From Magnetospirillum aberrantis SpK (GTDB taxonomy: Bacteria > Pseudomonadota > Alphaproteobacteria > Rhodospirillales > Magnetospirillaceae): a stretch of 64,000 nucleotides of DNA. The stretch lies in assembly GCF_011022235.1 (NCBI RefSeq), contig NZ_JAAIYP010000045.1, positions 1 through 64,000 of the forward strand, written 5' to 3'. The notes beneath the pieces are model-generated. The model worked only from the letters and a program-made list of their open reading frames with translations. It did no database searches and was not told the DNA's origin. Made by a program: the position numbers and the translations under genes. The first letter of the stretch is position 1. Every line of letters begins with the position of its first letter. Positions 8,574 through 17,530 of this stretch are shown in pieces.

Positions 8574-9377
8574 TTAACCCGCCAGTTCCTTGCCACGGCG
8601 GGTGGCGGCGGCGACGGCGTCGTCCATCAACTCGCCGAATCCCTTGCCCTCGGCCATCAGCACCGCCAGGGCGGCGGCGGTGGTCCCACCGGGACTGGTG
8701 ACGTTGATGCGCAATTGCTCGCTGCTTTCCGCCGACTGGCTCAGCAACTGTCCCGATCCCCACACGGTGGCCCGCGCCAGACGGGTCGCCAGTTCCGGCG
8801 GCAGACCGGCCTTGGCGCCGGCCTTGGCCATCACCTCGGCCAACAGGAACACATAGGCCGGACCCGAACCGGAAACGGCGGTGACCGCGTCCATCAGCCC
8901 CTCGTCGTCGATCCAGGCGACTTCACCCACCGCTTCGAGCAGGATTTGGCAGGCGGCCCGGCGGGCGGCATCCACGCGGGCGTTGGCGACGCAGACGGTG
9001 ATGCCGGCGCGCACGGCGGCCGGTGTGTTGGGCATGGCCCGTACGATGGCGACGTCGCCCAGAAGACCGGCAAAGAACGACACCGGCTTGCCGGCGGCGA
9101 TGGACAGGAACACCCCGTCCTTGAACCGGGCGTAAGAGGGCGCGACCTCGGCCATCACCTGCGGCTTGACCGCCAGCACCACCACGTCGGGCATGAAGGC
9201 GCGATCAACGGCGCCGACCGTATCCACCACCGTCACCCCCTTGGGGCCGAAGGTGTCGCGCGCCGCGCCACCGGGTTCCACCACCACGATGCCGGCGGGG
9301 TCGATGCCCCGCTCGATCCAGCCCGCCAACATGGCGGACCCCATCTTGCCACAGCCGACCAACAGCACTCGGGTCAC
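8574..9377 (-). CDS. proC: Pyrroline-5-carboxylate reductase
   Basis: A 267-residue enzyme of normal family length. The N-terminal Rossmann motif is LLVGCGKMGSAM. The C-terminal dimerisation and substrate region has the ProC signature with VSGSGPAYVF and INVTSPGGTTAAAL. It reduces 1-pyrroline-5-carboxylate to proline with NAD(P)H in the cytoplasm. It follows the YbjN-like gene by 119 bases on the same strand, and the two are neighbours in many alphaproteobacteria as far as I recall. Confidence 0.95.
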   Translation of the reverse strand: MTRVLLVGCGKMGSAMLAGWIERGIDPAGIVVVEPGGAARDTFGPKGVTVVDTVGAVDRAFMPDVVVLAVKPQVMAEVAPSYARFKDGVFLSIAAGKPVSFFAGLLGDVAIVRAMPNTPAAVRAGITVCVANARVDAARRAACQILLEAVGEVAWIDDEGLMDAVTAVSGSGPAYVFLLAEVMAKAGAKAGLPPELATRLARATVWGSGQLLSQSAESSEQLRINVTSPGGTTAAALAVLMAEGKGFGELMDDAVAAATRRGKELAG

Positions 9378-9496
9378 GACGCGCCTCGTTTGCAGATTAC
9401 CGAAGAAGAGAAATTAGATGACCACAGACGGCGACCGTTGAACAGCGGCGATCGACGCCCCGCCCCCGCAACACCCCATGTGGTTTTTTGCGCGTC

Positions 9497-10000
9497 TCAG
9501 GCTTCGCCCACGGTTTCCAACAGCGACGCGGCGATGGCTTCCTTGGCCGACTTGCCGCCCCACACCACGAACTGGAAAGCCGGATAGAAGCGCTCGCACT
9601 CGGTGACCGCGATGTCCATCAGGTCCTCGATCTGCTCGGCCGAGAACCCGGCGGCGCCGCGCAACAGCGAGGTGTGGCGGAACATGGGCACGCCCTCTTC
9701 CTCCCACAGGCCGAAATGTCCGAGCCACAGCTTTTCATTGATCACCGCCAGCAATTCGTGGATCGGCCCACGCTTGGGCGCCGGCACCTTCATGTCGAAA
9801 GCACAGGTGAAGTGCATGCCGCCGGTGTCTTCACGCCAGGCGAAATAAAGCGAGTAGTTACACCACTTACCCGGCACCTCGGCGGCCAGTTCCTCGTCGG
9901 AACGGCGGTCGAAAGCCCAATCGTTGGCGACGACGAATTGCTCGACGATGTCGAGGGGATTGATCGCGGTCTCTTCCTCGTAGACGAGGGAAATCGACAT
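9497..10000 (-). CDS. YbjN-domain protein
   Basis: A 167-residue cytoplasmic protein with a YbjN-like fold (NPLDIVEQFVVANDWAFDR near the start, then ALLRGAAGFSAEQIEDLM, of the bacterial sensory-transduction regulator family). Its exact function is unknown; relatives are thought to assist other proteins in a chaperone-like way. The ATG at 10000 is preceded by a GGAGGG ribosome-binding site, so the upstream frame extension to 10084 is not used. The 278-base gap upstream carries palindromes and DnaA-box-like sites. Confidence 0.8.
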   Translation of the reverse strand: MSISLVYEEETAINPLDIVEQFVVANDWAFDRRSDEELAAEVPGKWCNYSLYFAWREDTGGMHFTCAFDMKVPAPKRGPIHELLAVINEKLWLGHFGLWEEEGVPMFRHTSLLRGAAGFSAEQIEDLMDIAVTECERFYPAFQFVVWGGKSAKEAIAASLLETVGEA

Positions 10001-10123
10001 GCCTTCGCCCTCCGTGGCTTGGCCGTTGTCGGAAAAGGCGTTCTTGGCCCCATGTCTTGTGGCCAGCTTACGCCCCGCGCACAAGCGGTAGAGTAGGCAC
10101 AGCCGCGACCGCGGTGCAACACC

Positions 10124-10265
10124 TTATGAACAAATGGACTCGCATTTGTTGTGGATAAGGGCCGAATTCATCCACAGCACCGACGAGTGCCGGCACTGTT
10201 CGAACAAGTTCGCAACGTTATTGTTGCTGATAGTTCATGGCGACTTGTGGATATCCTGTGGATAG
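10124..10265. promoter_or_regulatory. Cluster of DnaA-box-like sites and palindromes
   Basis: Between the YbjN-like gene and ubiK there is a perfect DnaA box, TTATCCACA, on the minus strand at 10150-10158. Three one-mismatch boxes sharing the core ATCCACA follow: TCATCCACA on the plus strand at 10168-10176, ATATCCACA (minus) at 10246-10254 and CTATCCACA (minus) at 10257-10265. A weaker TTATGAACA lies at 10124-10132. Palindromes are interleaved: AACAAATG/CATTTGTT with a 6-base spacer (10129-10150), AGTGCCGGCACT (10186-10197) and GTTCGAAC (10198-10205). The density is far above chance for DNA this GC-rich. It may be a replication origin or a DnaA-controlled promoter. Confidence 0.6.
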
Positions 10266-10278
10266 TCCAGCCCGCCGA

Positions 10279-10545
10279 CTATTCCTTGGCGGCGCCCAGT
10301 TCCGCCAGCTTGGCCTCGAGCGCGGCGACGCGGACCTCGAGGTCTTCCTGTTCGCTGCGGGCCTTGATGGCCAGGGCGCGCACCGCCTCGAACTCGTCGC
10401 GCGGCACCATGTCGGCGCCGGCCATGACCCGCTCGAACTGTTGGCGGACCAGGGTCTCGATCTCGGCCTTCAGCCCCGACAATGCCCCCAGCGCCCCCCC
10501 GGCCATGCGGGCGAGATCGTCGAAGAAGGGGTTCTGGGTCTGCAT
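10279..10545 (-). CDS. ubiK: UbiK-like ubiquinone biosynthesis accessory factor (BMFP family)
   Basis: An 88-residue protein made almost entirely of helix. The N-terminus MQTQNPFFDDLARMAGGALG is typical of the YqiC/UbiK (BMFP) family, and the C-terminal half (about 50-85) is a coiled coil. In E. coli UbiK binds UbiJ and supports late, aerobic steps of ubiquinone synthesis in the cytosolic Ubi complex. ubiD occurs elsewhere in the window. It is divergent from hldD, with 136 bases between them. Confidence 0.85.
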   Translation of the reverse strand: MQTQNPFFDDLARMAGGALGALSGLKAEIETLVRQQFERVMAGADMVPRDEFEAVRALAIKARSEQEDLEVRVAALEAKLAELGAAKE

Positions 10546-10620
10546 GGCGCACGCTCTTTCAATGAATGACGCCGGATATTACGGGAGCGGAGCGGACAAT
10601 TGCAAGAGAACGCCCGTCGC

Positions 10621-10649
10621 TTGCCCGACGCCCCGCCCCGGCCTATAAA
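10621..10649 (+). promoter_or_regulatory. Probable sigma-70 promoter of the hldD operon
   Basis: TTGCCC at 10621-10626 and TATAAA at 10644-10649 are separated by 17 bases and lie about 30 bases upstream of the hldD start codon. Spacing and distance fit a housekeeping promoter driving hldD-lgt-midA-pgeF. Confidence 0.5.
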
Positions 10650-10681
10650 GCCCCAAGACCGGAAGCAAGGAGCAGCCGAGC

Positions 10682-11668
10682 ATGATCGTCGTCACCGGAG
10701 GGGCCGGTTTCATCGGGTCCAACATCCTGGCCGCGCTGGAAGAGCGCGGCGCCGGCAAGCTGGTGGTGTGCGACCGCCTGCGCTCCAACGACAAATGGCG
10801 CAACATCGCCAAACGCGAGATCGCCGACATCGTCCATCCCGAACAATTGTTCGATTTCCTGGAAGCCAACCGCAAGAACGTCGAGGTGATCTTCCACATG
10901 GGCGCCATCTCGGCCACCACCGAGACCGACGCCGACAAGATCGCCGCCAACAACTTCTCGCTCAGTTTGGCGTTGTGGAAGTGGTGCGCGCTGTCGGGCG
11001 TGCGCTTCATCTACGCCTCGAGCGCCGCCACCTACGGCGACGGCAGCGCCGGCTTCGACGACGACTGGTCCATGGAGCATCTGGCCAAGCTGCATCCCAT
11101 GAACGCCTATGGCTGGTCCAAGCATCTGTTCGACCGCCGGGTGGCGCGCAAGATCGCCATGGGCTCGCGCCGGCCGCCGCAATTCGCCGGACTCAAGTTC
11201 TTCAACGTCTACGGCCCCAACGAATACCACAAGGGCGGCCAGCAAAGCGTGGTCGCCCAGGTCTATCCGCACGCCAAGGAAGACGCCGCCTACCAACTGT
11301 TCCGCTCGCACAATCCGAAATACAAGGATGGCGGCCAGATGCGCGACTTCATTTGGGTCGGCGACGTGGTCGACGTGATGATGTGGCTGTTGGACAACCC
11401 TCAGGTCAGCGGCATCTTCAATGTCGGAACCGGAAGCGCGCGAACCTTCCTCGACCTGGCTTCGGCGGTCTATGGCGCGCTGGGCAAGGACCCGAAGATC
11501 AAGTTCCAGGACACGCCGATCGCCATCCGCGACAAGTACCAGTACTTCACCGAAGCCAGCATGGCCAACCTGCGCGCCGCCGGCTACGACCGCCCCTTCA
11601 CCTCGCTGGAGGACGGTGTCAGCCAGTACGTGAAGAACTTCCTCGACCGCCCGGACCGGTACCGCTGA
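10682..11668 (+). CDS. hldD: ADP-L-glycero-D-manno-heptose-6-epimerase
   Basis: A 328-residue short-chain dehydrogenase-like epimerase. The NADP-binding motif is VTGGAGFIGSN at the N-terminus. The active-site region contains ASSAATYGDG and YGWSKHLFD (the YxxxK pair), and FFNVYGPNEYHKG follows. It converts ADP-D-glycero- to ADP-L-glycero-D-manno-heptose for the lipopolysaccharide inner core. It is first in a tightly packed rightward operon and its stop overlaps the lgt start. Confidence 0.93.
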   Translation: MIVVTGGAGFIGSNILAALEERGAGKLVVCDRLRSNDKWRNIAKREIADIVHPEQLFDFLEANRKNVEVIFHMGAISATTETDADKIAANNFSLSLALWKWCALSGVRFIYASSAATYGDGSAGFDDDWSMEHLAKLHPMNAYGWSKHLFDRRVARKIAMGSRRPPQFAGLKFFNVYGPNEYHKGGQQSVVAQVYPHAKEDAAYQLFRSHNPKYKDGGQMRDFIWVGDVVDVMMWLLDNPQVSGIFNVGTGSARTFLDLASAVYGALGKDPKIKFQDTPIAIRDKYQYFTEASMANLRAAGYDRPFTSLEDGVSQYVKNFLDRPDRYR

Positions 11669-12471
11669 TGCTGGCCATCGCCTATCCCCACATCGACCCC
11701 ATCGCCATCGAGCTGGGGCCGTTCGCCATCCGCTGGTATGCCATCGCCTACATCGCCGGGCTGATGCTGGGCTGGCGTTACGTCAAATGGCTGGTGTCCA
11801 AGCCGCCACATGCCATGCGCGACGTGGACGTGGACGACTTTCTGGTGTGGGCGACACTGGGCGTGGTGCTGGGCGGCCGCCTGGGCTACGTGCTGTTCTA
11901 CAAACCCGGCTATTACCTGTCCCACCCGGCCGAAATCTTCATGCTGTGGCATGGCGGTATGGCCTTCCACGGCGGCGCGCTGGGCGTCATCGTCGCCATC
12001 ATCCTGTTCGCGCGGCGACGCGGCCTGAACCTGTTCGCCATCGGCGACGTGGTGTGCTGTGCGGTGCCCATCGGCCTGTTCTTCGGCCGCATCGCCAATT
12101 TCATCAACGGCGAATTGTTCGGCCGGGTCGCCCCCGACGTGCCGTGGGCCATGGTCTTTCCCGGCGGCGGCCCCGATCCGCGCCACCCCAGCCAGCTTTA
12201 TCAGGCCGGCCTTGAAGGGTTGGCGCTGTTCCTGGTCCTGTTCCTGCTGTGGCGCAACCGCGACATCCGCGAACACCGCGGCACCCTGGCCGGGGTGTTC
12301 CTGATGGGATACGGCATCGCGCGGATCATCGGCGAGTTCTTCCGTCAGCCCGACGCCCATCTCGGCTTCCTGATCGGTGGCGCCACCATGGGCCAATTGC
12401 TGTCGGTCCCGCTGATCCTAGCCGGAGCCGGCGTGGTGTGGTGGGCCCACAAATACGGCCACCGTCCCTGA
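11668..12471 (+). CDS. lgt: Prolipoprotein diacylglyceryl transferase
   Basis: A 267-residue inner-membrane enzyme with about seven helices. The family motifs are present: GGRLGYVLFY, WHGGMAFHGGALG, and the Lgt signature GRIANFINGELFGR. It transfers diacylglycerol from phosphatidylglycerol to the lipobox cysteine of prolipoproteins, the step before LspA, which is encoded near 48 kb. Its ATG shares one base with the hldD stop and its stop shares one base with the midA start. Confidence 0.95.
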   Translation: MLAIAYPHIDPIAIELGPFAIRWYAIAYIAGLMLGWRYVKWLVSKPPHAMRDVDVDDFLVWATLGVVLGGRLGYVLFYKPGYYLSHPAEIFMLWHGGMAFHGGALGVIVAIILFARRRGLNLFAIGDVVCCAVPIGLFFGRIANFINGELFGRVAPDVPWAMVFPGGGPDPRHPSQLYQAGLEGLALFLVLFLLWRNRDIREHRGTLAGVFLMGYGIARIIGEFFRQPDAHLGFLIGGATMGQLLSVPLILAGAGVVWWAHKYGHRP

Positions 12472-13535
12472 TGACGGCGCTGTCGGACATCTTGGCCGGG
12501 CGCATCCGGGCCGGCGGTCCGATCACCGTCGCCGACTTCATGGCCGAGGCGCTAAGCCACCCCGAACACGGCTATTACATGAGCCGCGAGCCGTTCGGCA
12601 CCTCGGGCGACTTCACCACCGCCCCCGAAATCAGCCAGATGTTCGGCGAACTGATCGGGCTGTGGGCGGCGGTAACCTGGCAGGCCATGGGCTGCCCGTC
12701 CCGCGTGGTGCTGGCCGAGATGGGGCCCGGCCGTGGCACCCTGATGCGCGATCTGTTGCGTGCCGCCGCCGGTGTGCCGCCGTTTCTCAAGGCGGCCGAG
12801 GTGTGGCTGGTGGAAACCAGCCCGCGCCTGCGCCAACGTCAGCGCCAGACCCTGGGCGGTGCCGAAATCAATTGGGCCGAGCGGTTCGAGGACCTGCCCC
12901 AGGGACCGTTGATCATGGTCGCCAACGAATTGTTCGACGCCCTGCCCATCCGCCAGTTCGAAAAGACGGGTGGGGTGTGGCGCGAACGCATGGTGGGACT
13001 GTGCGGCGACGATTTCGCCTTCGTCCCCGGCCCGGAACACACACCGGAGGTGCCGGCGGAGGTGCTGGCGGCGGCCGACGGCTCGATCGTCGAGACCTGT
13101 CCCCAAGGCCGCGCCCTGGCCGCCACCGTGGGGGCCAGATTGGCCGGTGAAACGGGGGCGGCGCTGTTCGTCGATTACGGCCATGCCCAATCGGGTGTGG
13201 GCGACACTTTCCAGGCGGTCAAGCGTCACCGCTTTCACCCGGTCCTGGAAAATCCCGGAAGCGCCGACCTCACCGCCCATGTGGATTTCGAGGCACTGGC
13301 GGCGGCGGCACAGCCGGCACGGGCCTGGGGACCGGTCCCCCAAGGCGCCTTCCTGGAGACCTTGGGCATCCGCACCCGCGCCGCCTTGCTGGCGCAGAAC
13401 GCCGGCCCAAAGGTCGCCGCCGACATCAACGGACAGATGCGACGCTTGATCGATCCCGGCGAAATGGGCACCCTGTTCAAGGTTCTGGCGCTGACGAACC
13501 CCGCCTTGCCTGCCCCCATCGGGTTCGTGTCCTGA
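12471..13535 (+). CDS. SAM-dependent methyltransferase of the MidA/NDUFAF7 family
   Basis: A 354-residue protein with the N-terminal region typical of this family (HPEHGYYMSREPFGTSGDFT, then APEISQMFGELIGLW). The SAM site is LAEMGPGRGTLMRDLL and ANELFDALPIRQF follows. In mitochondria NDUFAF7 methylates an arginine of the complex I 49-kDa subunit, and bacterial relatives are presumed to do the same to NuoD. It starts at the ATG overlapping the lgt stop. No nuo genes are in the window. Confidence 0.88.
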   Translation: MTALSDILAGRIRAGGPITVADFMAEALSHPEHGYYMSREPFGTSGDFTTAPEISQMFGELIGLWAAVTWQAMGCPSRVVLAEMGPGRGTLMRDLLRAAAGVPPFLKAAEVWLVETSPRLRQRQRQTLGGAEINWAERFEDLPQGPLIMVANELFDALPIRQFEKTGGVWRERMVGLCGDDFAFVPGPEHTPEVPAEVLAAADGSIVETCPQGRALAATVGARLAGETGAALFVDYGHAQSGVGDTFQAVKRHRFHPVLENPGSADLTAHVDFEALAAAAQPARAWGPVPQGAFLETLGIRTRAALLAQNAGPKVAADINGQMRRLIDPGEMGTLFKVLALTNPALPAPIGFVS

Positions 13536-13549
13536 AGGTTTCGCCCCCC

Positions 13550-14317
13550 ATGATCACCCTGTCCGCCTTGAACGAGGTCAACCACATCCGCCACGGTTTC
13601 TTCACCCGTGAAGGCGGCGTGTCGCAGGGCCTTTACGCCTCGCTCAACTGCGGCACCGGCTCCAGCGACGACCCGGCGGCGGTGGCCGAGAACCGGGCCC
13701 GCGCCATGTCCATGCTGGATCTGGCGCCCACCGCCCTGGTCACCGTGCACCAGCAGCACACCGCGACCGCGGTGCTGGTGACGGCCCCGTGGGCCGATGG
13801 CGCCCGTCCCGTCGCCGACGCCATGGTCACCACCATTCCGGGCCTGGCGCTGGGCATCCTGACCGCCGATTGCGCGCCGGTGCTGTTCGCCGACCGCCGT
13901 GGCGGCGTGGTCGGCGCCGCCCATGCCGGCTGGAAGGGGGCGCTGGGCGGCGCGCTCGATTCCACCTTGGACCTGATGGTCGCCCAGGGCGCCAAGAAAA
14001 AGAACATCGTCGCCGCCATCGGCCCGTGCATCGGCCACCGTTCATACGAGGTCGGGCCGGACTTCCCGGCGCCGTTCCTGGCCGAGGCCGACGAGAACAA
14101 GGATTTCTTCGCCCCCGCCCGCCGCGCCGGCCATTTCCTGTTCGACCTGCCGGGCTATGTATCGCGCAAACTGGCGCGGCTGGGTGTCGTCGACGTCACC
14201 CGCGTTCCCGCCGACACCTGCCGCGACGAGGCCCGCTTCTTCAGCTACCGCCGCACCACCTTGCGCGGCGGCGGCGATTACGGGCGGCAATTGACCGCCA
14301 TCTTGCTGGATCGCTAG
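13550..14317 (+). CDS. pgeF: Peptidoglycan editing factor PgeF (YfiH/laccase-domain family)
   Basis: A 255-residue protein of the Cu-oxidase_4 (YfiH) family. The conserved metal-site elements are visible: HQQHTATAV, TADCAPVLFAD, GAAHAGWKGALGG and AIGPCIGHRSYEVG, giving the His-Cys-His set. Members hydrolyse or phosphorolyse purine nucleosides, and E. coli PgeF removes L-Ser-containing muropeptide errors. It is 14 bases after midA and is followed 2 bases later by a small ORF. Confidence 0.9.
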   Translation: MITLSALNEVNHIRHGFFTREGGVSQGLYASLNCGTGSSDDPAAVAENRARAMSMLDLAPTALVTVHQQHTATAVLVTAPWADGARPVADAMVTTIPGLALGILTADCAPVLFADRRGGVVGAAHAGWKGALGGALDSTLDLMVAQGAKKKNIVAAIGPCIGHRSYEVGPDFPAPFLAEADENKDFFAPARRAGHFLFDLPGYVSRKLARLGVVDVTRVPADTCRDEARFFSYRRTTLRGGGDYGRQLTAILLDR

Positions 14318-14319
14318 GC

Positions 14320-14397
14320 ATGCCGCACTTTCTCATGCTGTTCGCCTTTTTGATGATCGGGTCGCTGGTCACCTGTGTCGCCATGGTCGCGTCGTGA
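14320..14397 (+). CDS. Small hydrophobic peptide (25 aa)
   Basis: The ATG is 2 bases after the pgeF stop, and the TGA overlaps the GTG start of the next lipoprotein by 3 bases (GTGA). The peptide MPHFLMLFAFLMIGSLVTCV, then AMVAS, is one membrane-spanning helix. Such close packing on both sides suggests that it is translated, or at least that the frame couples pgeF to the lipoprotein gene. I know of no family for it. Confidence 0.5.
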   Translation: MPHFLMLFAFLMIGSLVTCVAMVAS

Positions 14398-15251
14398 GAC
14401 CGTCGCTCGCGGTCCTGGCCGCCATCCTGGCGCTCGCCGCCTGCGGCGAGGTGCCGCAGCCGTTCCGCCACGACGATTCCATTCCCCGCCTGGCGGTGCC
14501 CAAGATGACCCGCGGCGTCACCGTCCGCCCCCCCGCCGACACCGCCGACGGACGCGCCCTGGCCGAATCCCTGGTGCGGGCGTTCGAGGACCAGGAAGTT
14601 CCCGCCCTGGTCGGCGACGGTCACCCCTTCGGGTACGTGGTCGAAGGCGAATTGCAGGAAACCGCCCAGGGCGCCCAGGTTCTCTGGACGCTCAAGGCAC
14701 CCGACGGCACCGTTTCCGAAACCGCCGAACATCGGGTTCCCCGCGCCACCCTGGAACAGGGCAGCCCGATCCTGCTGAAACGTGCCGCCATGGCGGCGGC
14801 CAGCCGTTTGTCCATGCCGCTGGCCGATCCCGACGCGGCCCCGTCCCAAATGCCGACGCCGCAGGCGATCGACCGGCGCCCCACCGCCACGGTCGCACCG
14901 TTGCGCGGTCTGCCCGGCGACGGCGACAGCTCCCTGACCGAAGCCATGAAACGGGCGTTGGGCCGGGGCGGTCTGGCGATCAAGCCCGAGGGCGGCACCT
15001 ATCTGGTGGAGGGTCGCGTCACCGTCACCCCCGGCCGGCAGGGCGAGGAGATCGTCGGCGTCGCCTGGATCGTCAAGACCGGCAAGGACGGCGCCGAACT
15101 GGGCCGGGTTGCCCAGGACGGCAGCATTCCCAAGGGCCGTCTGGACAAGTCCTGGGGCACCATGGCCCGCGACATCGCCGAGGGCGGCGCCGCCGGCGTG
15201 GTCGAGGTTGTCCTGACCGATTCGGAAAACCACGGCGGCAAGCAGCCGTAA
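14394..15251 (+). CDS. Putative lipoprotein of unknown function
   Basis: A 285-residue protein starting at a GTG that overlaps the previous ORF. The signal RPSLAVLAAILALAAC has the lipobox LAAC, so the product is probably membrane-anchored in the periplasm. The mature part has two related-looking halves. One is about 45-130, with RALAESLVRAFEDQEVPALV and GYVVEGEL; the other is about 175-275, with LTEAMKRALGRGGLAI and TYLVEGRV. They are joined by a proline-rich linker. The pattern suggests an internal duplication. I do not recognise a named function. It is last in the hldD operon. Confidence 0.75.
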   Translation: MRPSLAVLAAILALAACGEVPQPFRHDDSIPRLAVPKMTRGVTVRPPADTADGRALAESLVRAFEDQEVPALVGDGHPFGYVVEGELQETAQGAQVLWTLKAPDGTVSETAEHRVPRATLEQGSPILLKRAAMAAASRLSMPLADPDAAPSQMPTPQAIDRRPTATVAPLRGLPGDGDSSLTEAMKRALGRGGLAIKPEGGTYLVEGRVTVTPGRQGEEIVGVAWIVKTGKDGAELGRVAQDGSIPKGRLDKSWGTMARDIAEGGAAGVVEVVLTDSENHGGKQP

Positions 15252-15256
15252 TTCCA

Positions 15257-15285
15257 TTTACAGAAAAGTAACCTGCTGATATACG
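15257..15285 (+). promoter_or_regulatory. Probable sigma-70 promoter of prs
   Basis: TTTACA at 15257-15262 and TATACG at 15280-15285 are separated by 17 bases in an AT-richer stretch just after the lipoprotein stop. The predicted leader to the prs start is about 140 bases. Confidence 0.5.
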
Positions 15286-15432
15286 AGGCCCGTTCAAGAA
15301 AGCTTTCAAAAAATCAAGGCGCGAAATGGTCGGCCCGTCCGGGGTTCCGACCCTGAAAGCCGCGCCATCCGGGATATTTGGCCGTCACGGCGGCCGCTGG
15401 TCTTGAATCTTGCGCGCACGGGTAGCAACACC

Positions 15433-16359
<927 letters not shown>

Positions 16360-16382
16360 GGACCGGCAACGGTACGACAGGA

Positions 16383-16413
16383 AAGAGGGGGTGCCGCAAG
16401 GTCGCCCCCTTTT
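16383..16413. terminator. Bidirectional terminator between prs and oxyR
   Basis: GGGGG (16387-16391) and CCCCC (16405-16409) flank an inner GCC-GCAA-GGT hairpin. AAAGA lies on the left and TTTTC on the right, so the stem can stop transcription of prs rightward and oxyR leftward. Confidence 0.7.
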
Positions 16414-16418
16414 CTGTT

Positions 16419-17309
16419 TCACGCGCCCTTCAGCACTTCGGCCAAGGCCCGGAAATCGGCCTTGCGCGGCGAACTGGGCCGCCACGCCAGACCGATGCCG
16501 CGCACCCCGGCATCCATGATCGGCCGCGCCACCAGACCAGTACCGGCCAACACGCCGCAATCCACCGCCATCTTGGGCAGCAGCGTGATGCCCAGACCGT
16601 TGGCCACCATCTGCACCAAGGTCACCATGCTGGTGCCGAGAATCCCCTCGCCCTTGGCCGGTCCCGGCAAGTGACAGGCGGCCAGGGCGTGGTCGCGCAG
16701 GCAGTGGCCTTCCTCCAGCAACAGCAATTCCGCGGCGGCCAGATCGGCCGAACACAGGTCGGCTTTGGCCGCCAGCGGATGATCGGGCGGGCAGGCCAGC
16801 AAGAAGGGGTCGTCGCCCACCTCCAACGTCTCGACATCGGGGGCGTGATAAGGCAGCGCGATCAACACCACATCCAGATCACCGGCCGCCAGACGTTCCA
16901 GCAGCCGTGCCGTCAAATCCTCGCGCAGATAAAGTCTGAGGCCGGGATGGGTCTCGCGTAGATACGGCATCACACGCGGCAGAACATAGGGACCGATGGT
17001 CGGAATGACCCCCAGCCGCAACGGCCCCGACAGCGGTTCCGACGACGCGGCGGCAAGATCGGCGATTTCCTCGGCGCCGCGCAGCACGGTGCGGGCACGG
17101 GCCACCACTTCCTCGCCGATGGGGGTCAGCATGACCTTGCGCTTGGTGCGTTCGACCAGCACCACCCCCAACAGATTCTCCAACTCCTGCAACCCGGCCG
17201 ACAAGGTGGATTGGGTGGCCAGACAGCTTTCGGCGGCACGACCGAAATGCCGGTATTCGGACAGCGCCACCAGATAGCGCAACTGGCGCAAGGTCGGCAG
17301 GATTTTCAT
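16419..17309 (-). CDS. oxyR: OxyR-type LysR regulator of peroxide response
   Basis: A 296-residue LysR-family regulator with an N-terminal helix-turn-helix (about 7-65) and a substrate-type sensor domain. In the motif EEGHCLRDHALAAC, Cys203 and Cys212 are nine residues apart, exactly like the redox pair Cys199-Cys208 of E. coli OxyR. It should therefore sense hydrogen peroxide by disulphide formation. No katG or ahpC gene is adjacent. It is transcribed away from asd and its end meets prs. Confidence 0.88.
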   Translation of the reverse strand: MKILPTLRQLRYLVALSEYRHFGRAAESCLATQSTLSAGLQELENLLGVVLVERTKRKVMLTPIGEEVVARARTVLRGAEEIADLAAASSEPLSGPLRLGVIPTIGPYVLPRVMPYLRETHPGLRLYLREDLTARLLERLAAGDLDVVLIALPYHAPDVETLEVGDDPFLLACPPDHPLAAKADLCSADLAAAELLLLEEGHCLRDHALAACHLPGPAKGEGILGTSMVTLVQMVANGLGITLLPKMAVDCGVLAGTGLVARPIMDAGVRGIGLAWRPSSPRKADFRALAEVLKGA

Positions 17310-17479
17310 ATCATCGCCCCCTTCGATTTCTGTAACAGAAATATTCCGTTGGATCGATGAGTCAAGCCCGACATATGGTCTGGCTCAAGGCGCTTCCCTC
17401 TCCCCTGCCGGGAAGCAGCCACGGCGGGTCCTTCCCCCTCCCTCCCCTCCCCCCTACGGGTCGGGGAAAACCGCAAAGA

Positions 17480-17511
17480 AAAACGGCGGAGCCGCAAGGC
17501 TCCGCCGTTTT
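17480..17511 (-). terminator. Strong terminator after asd
   Basis: A perfect 14-bp stem (17480-17493 with 17498-17511, core ACGGCGGAGCC) encloses a 4-base loop. On the minus strand the stem ends in a T-rich run (TTTTTCTTT), placing it 20 bases after the asd stop. Confidence 0.85.
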
Positions 17512-17530
17512 ACGTTCCTGCGGCCGGCGC

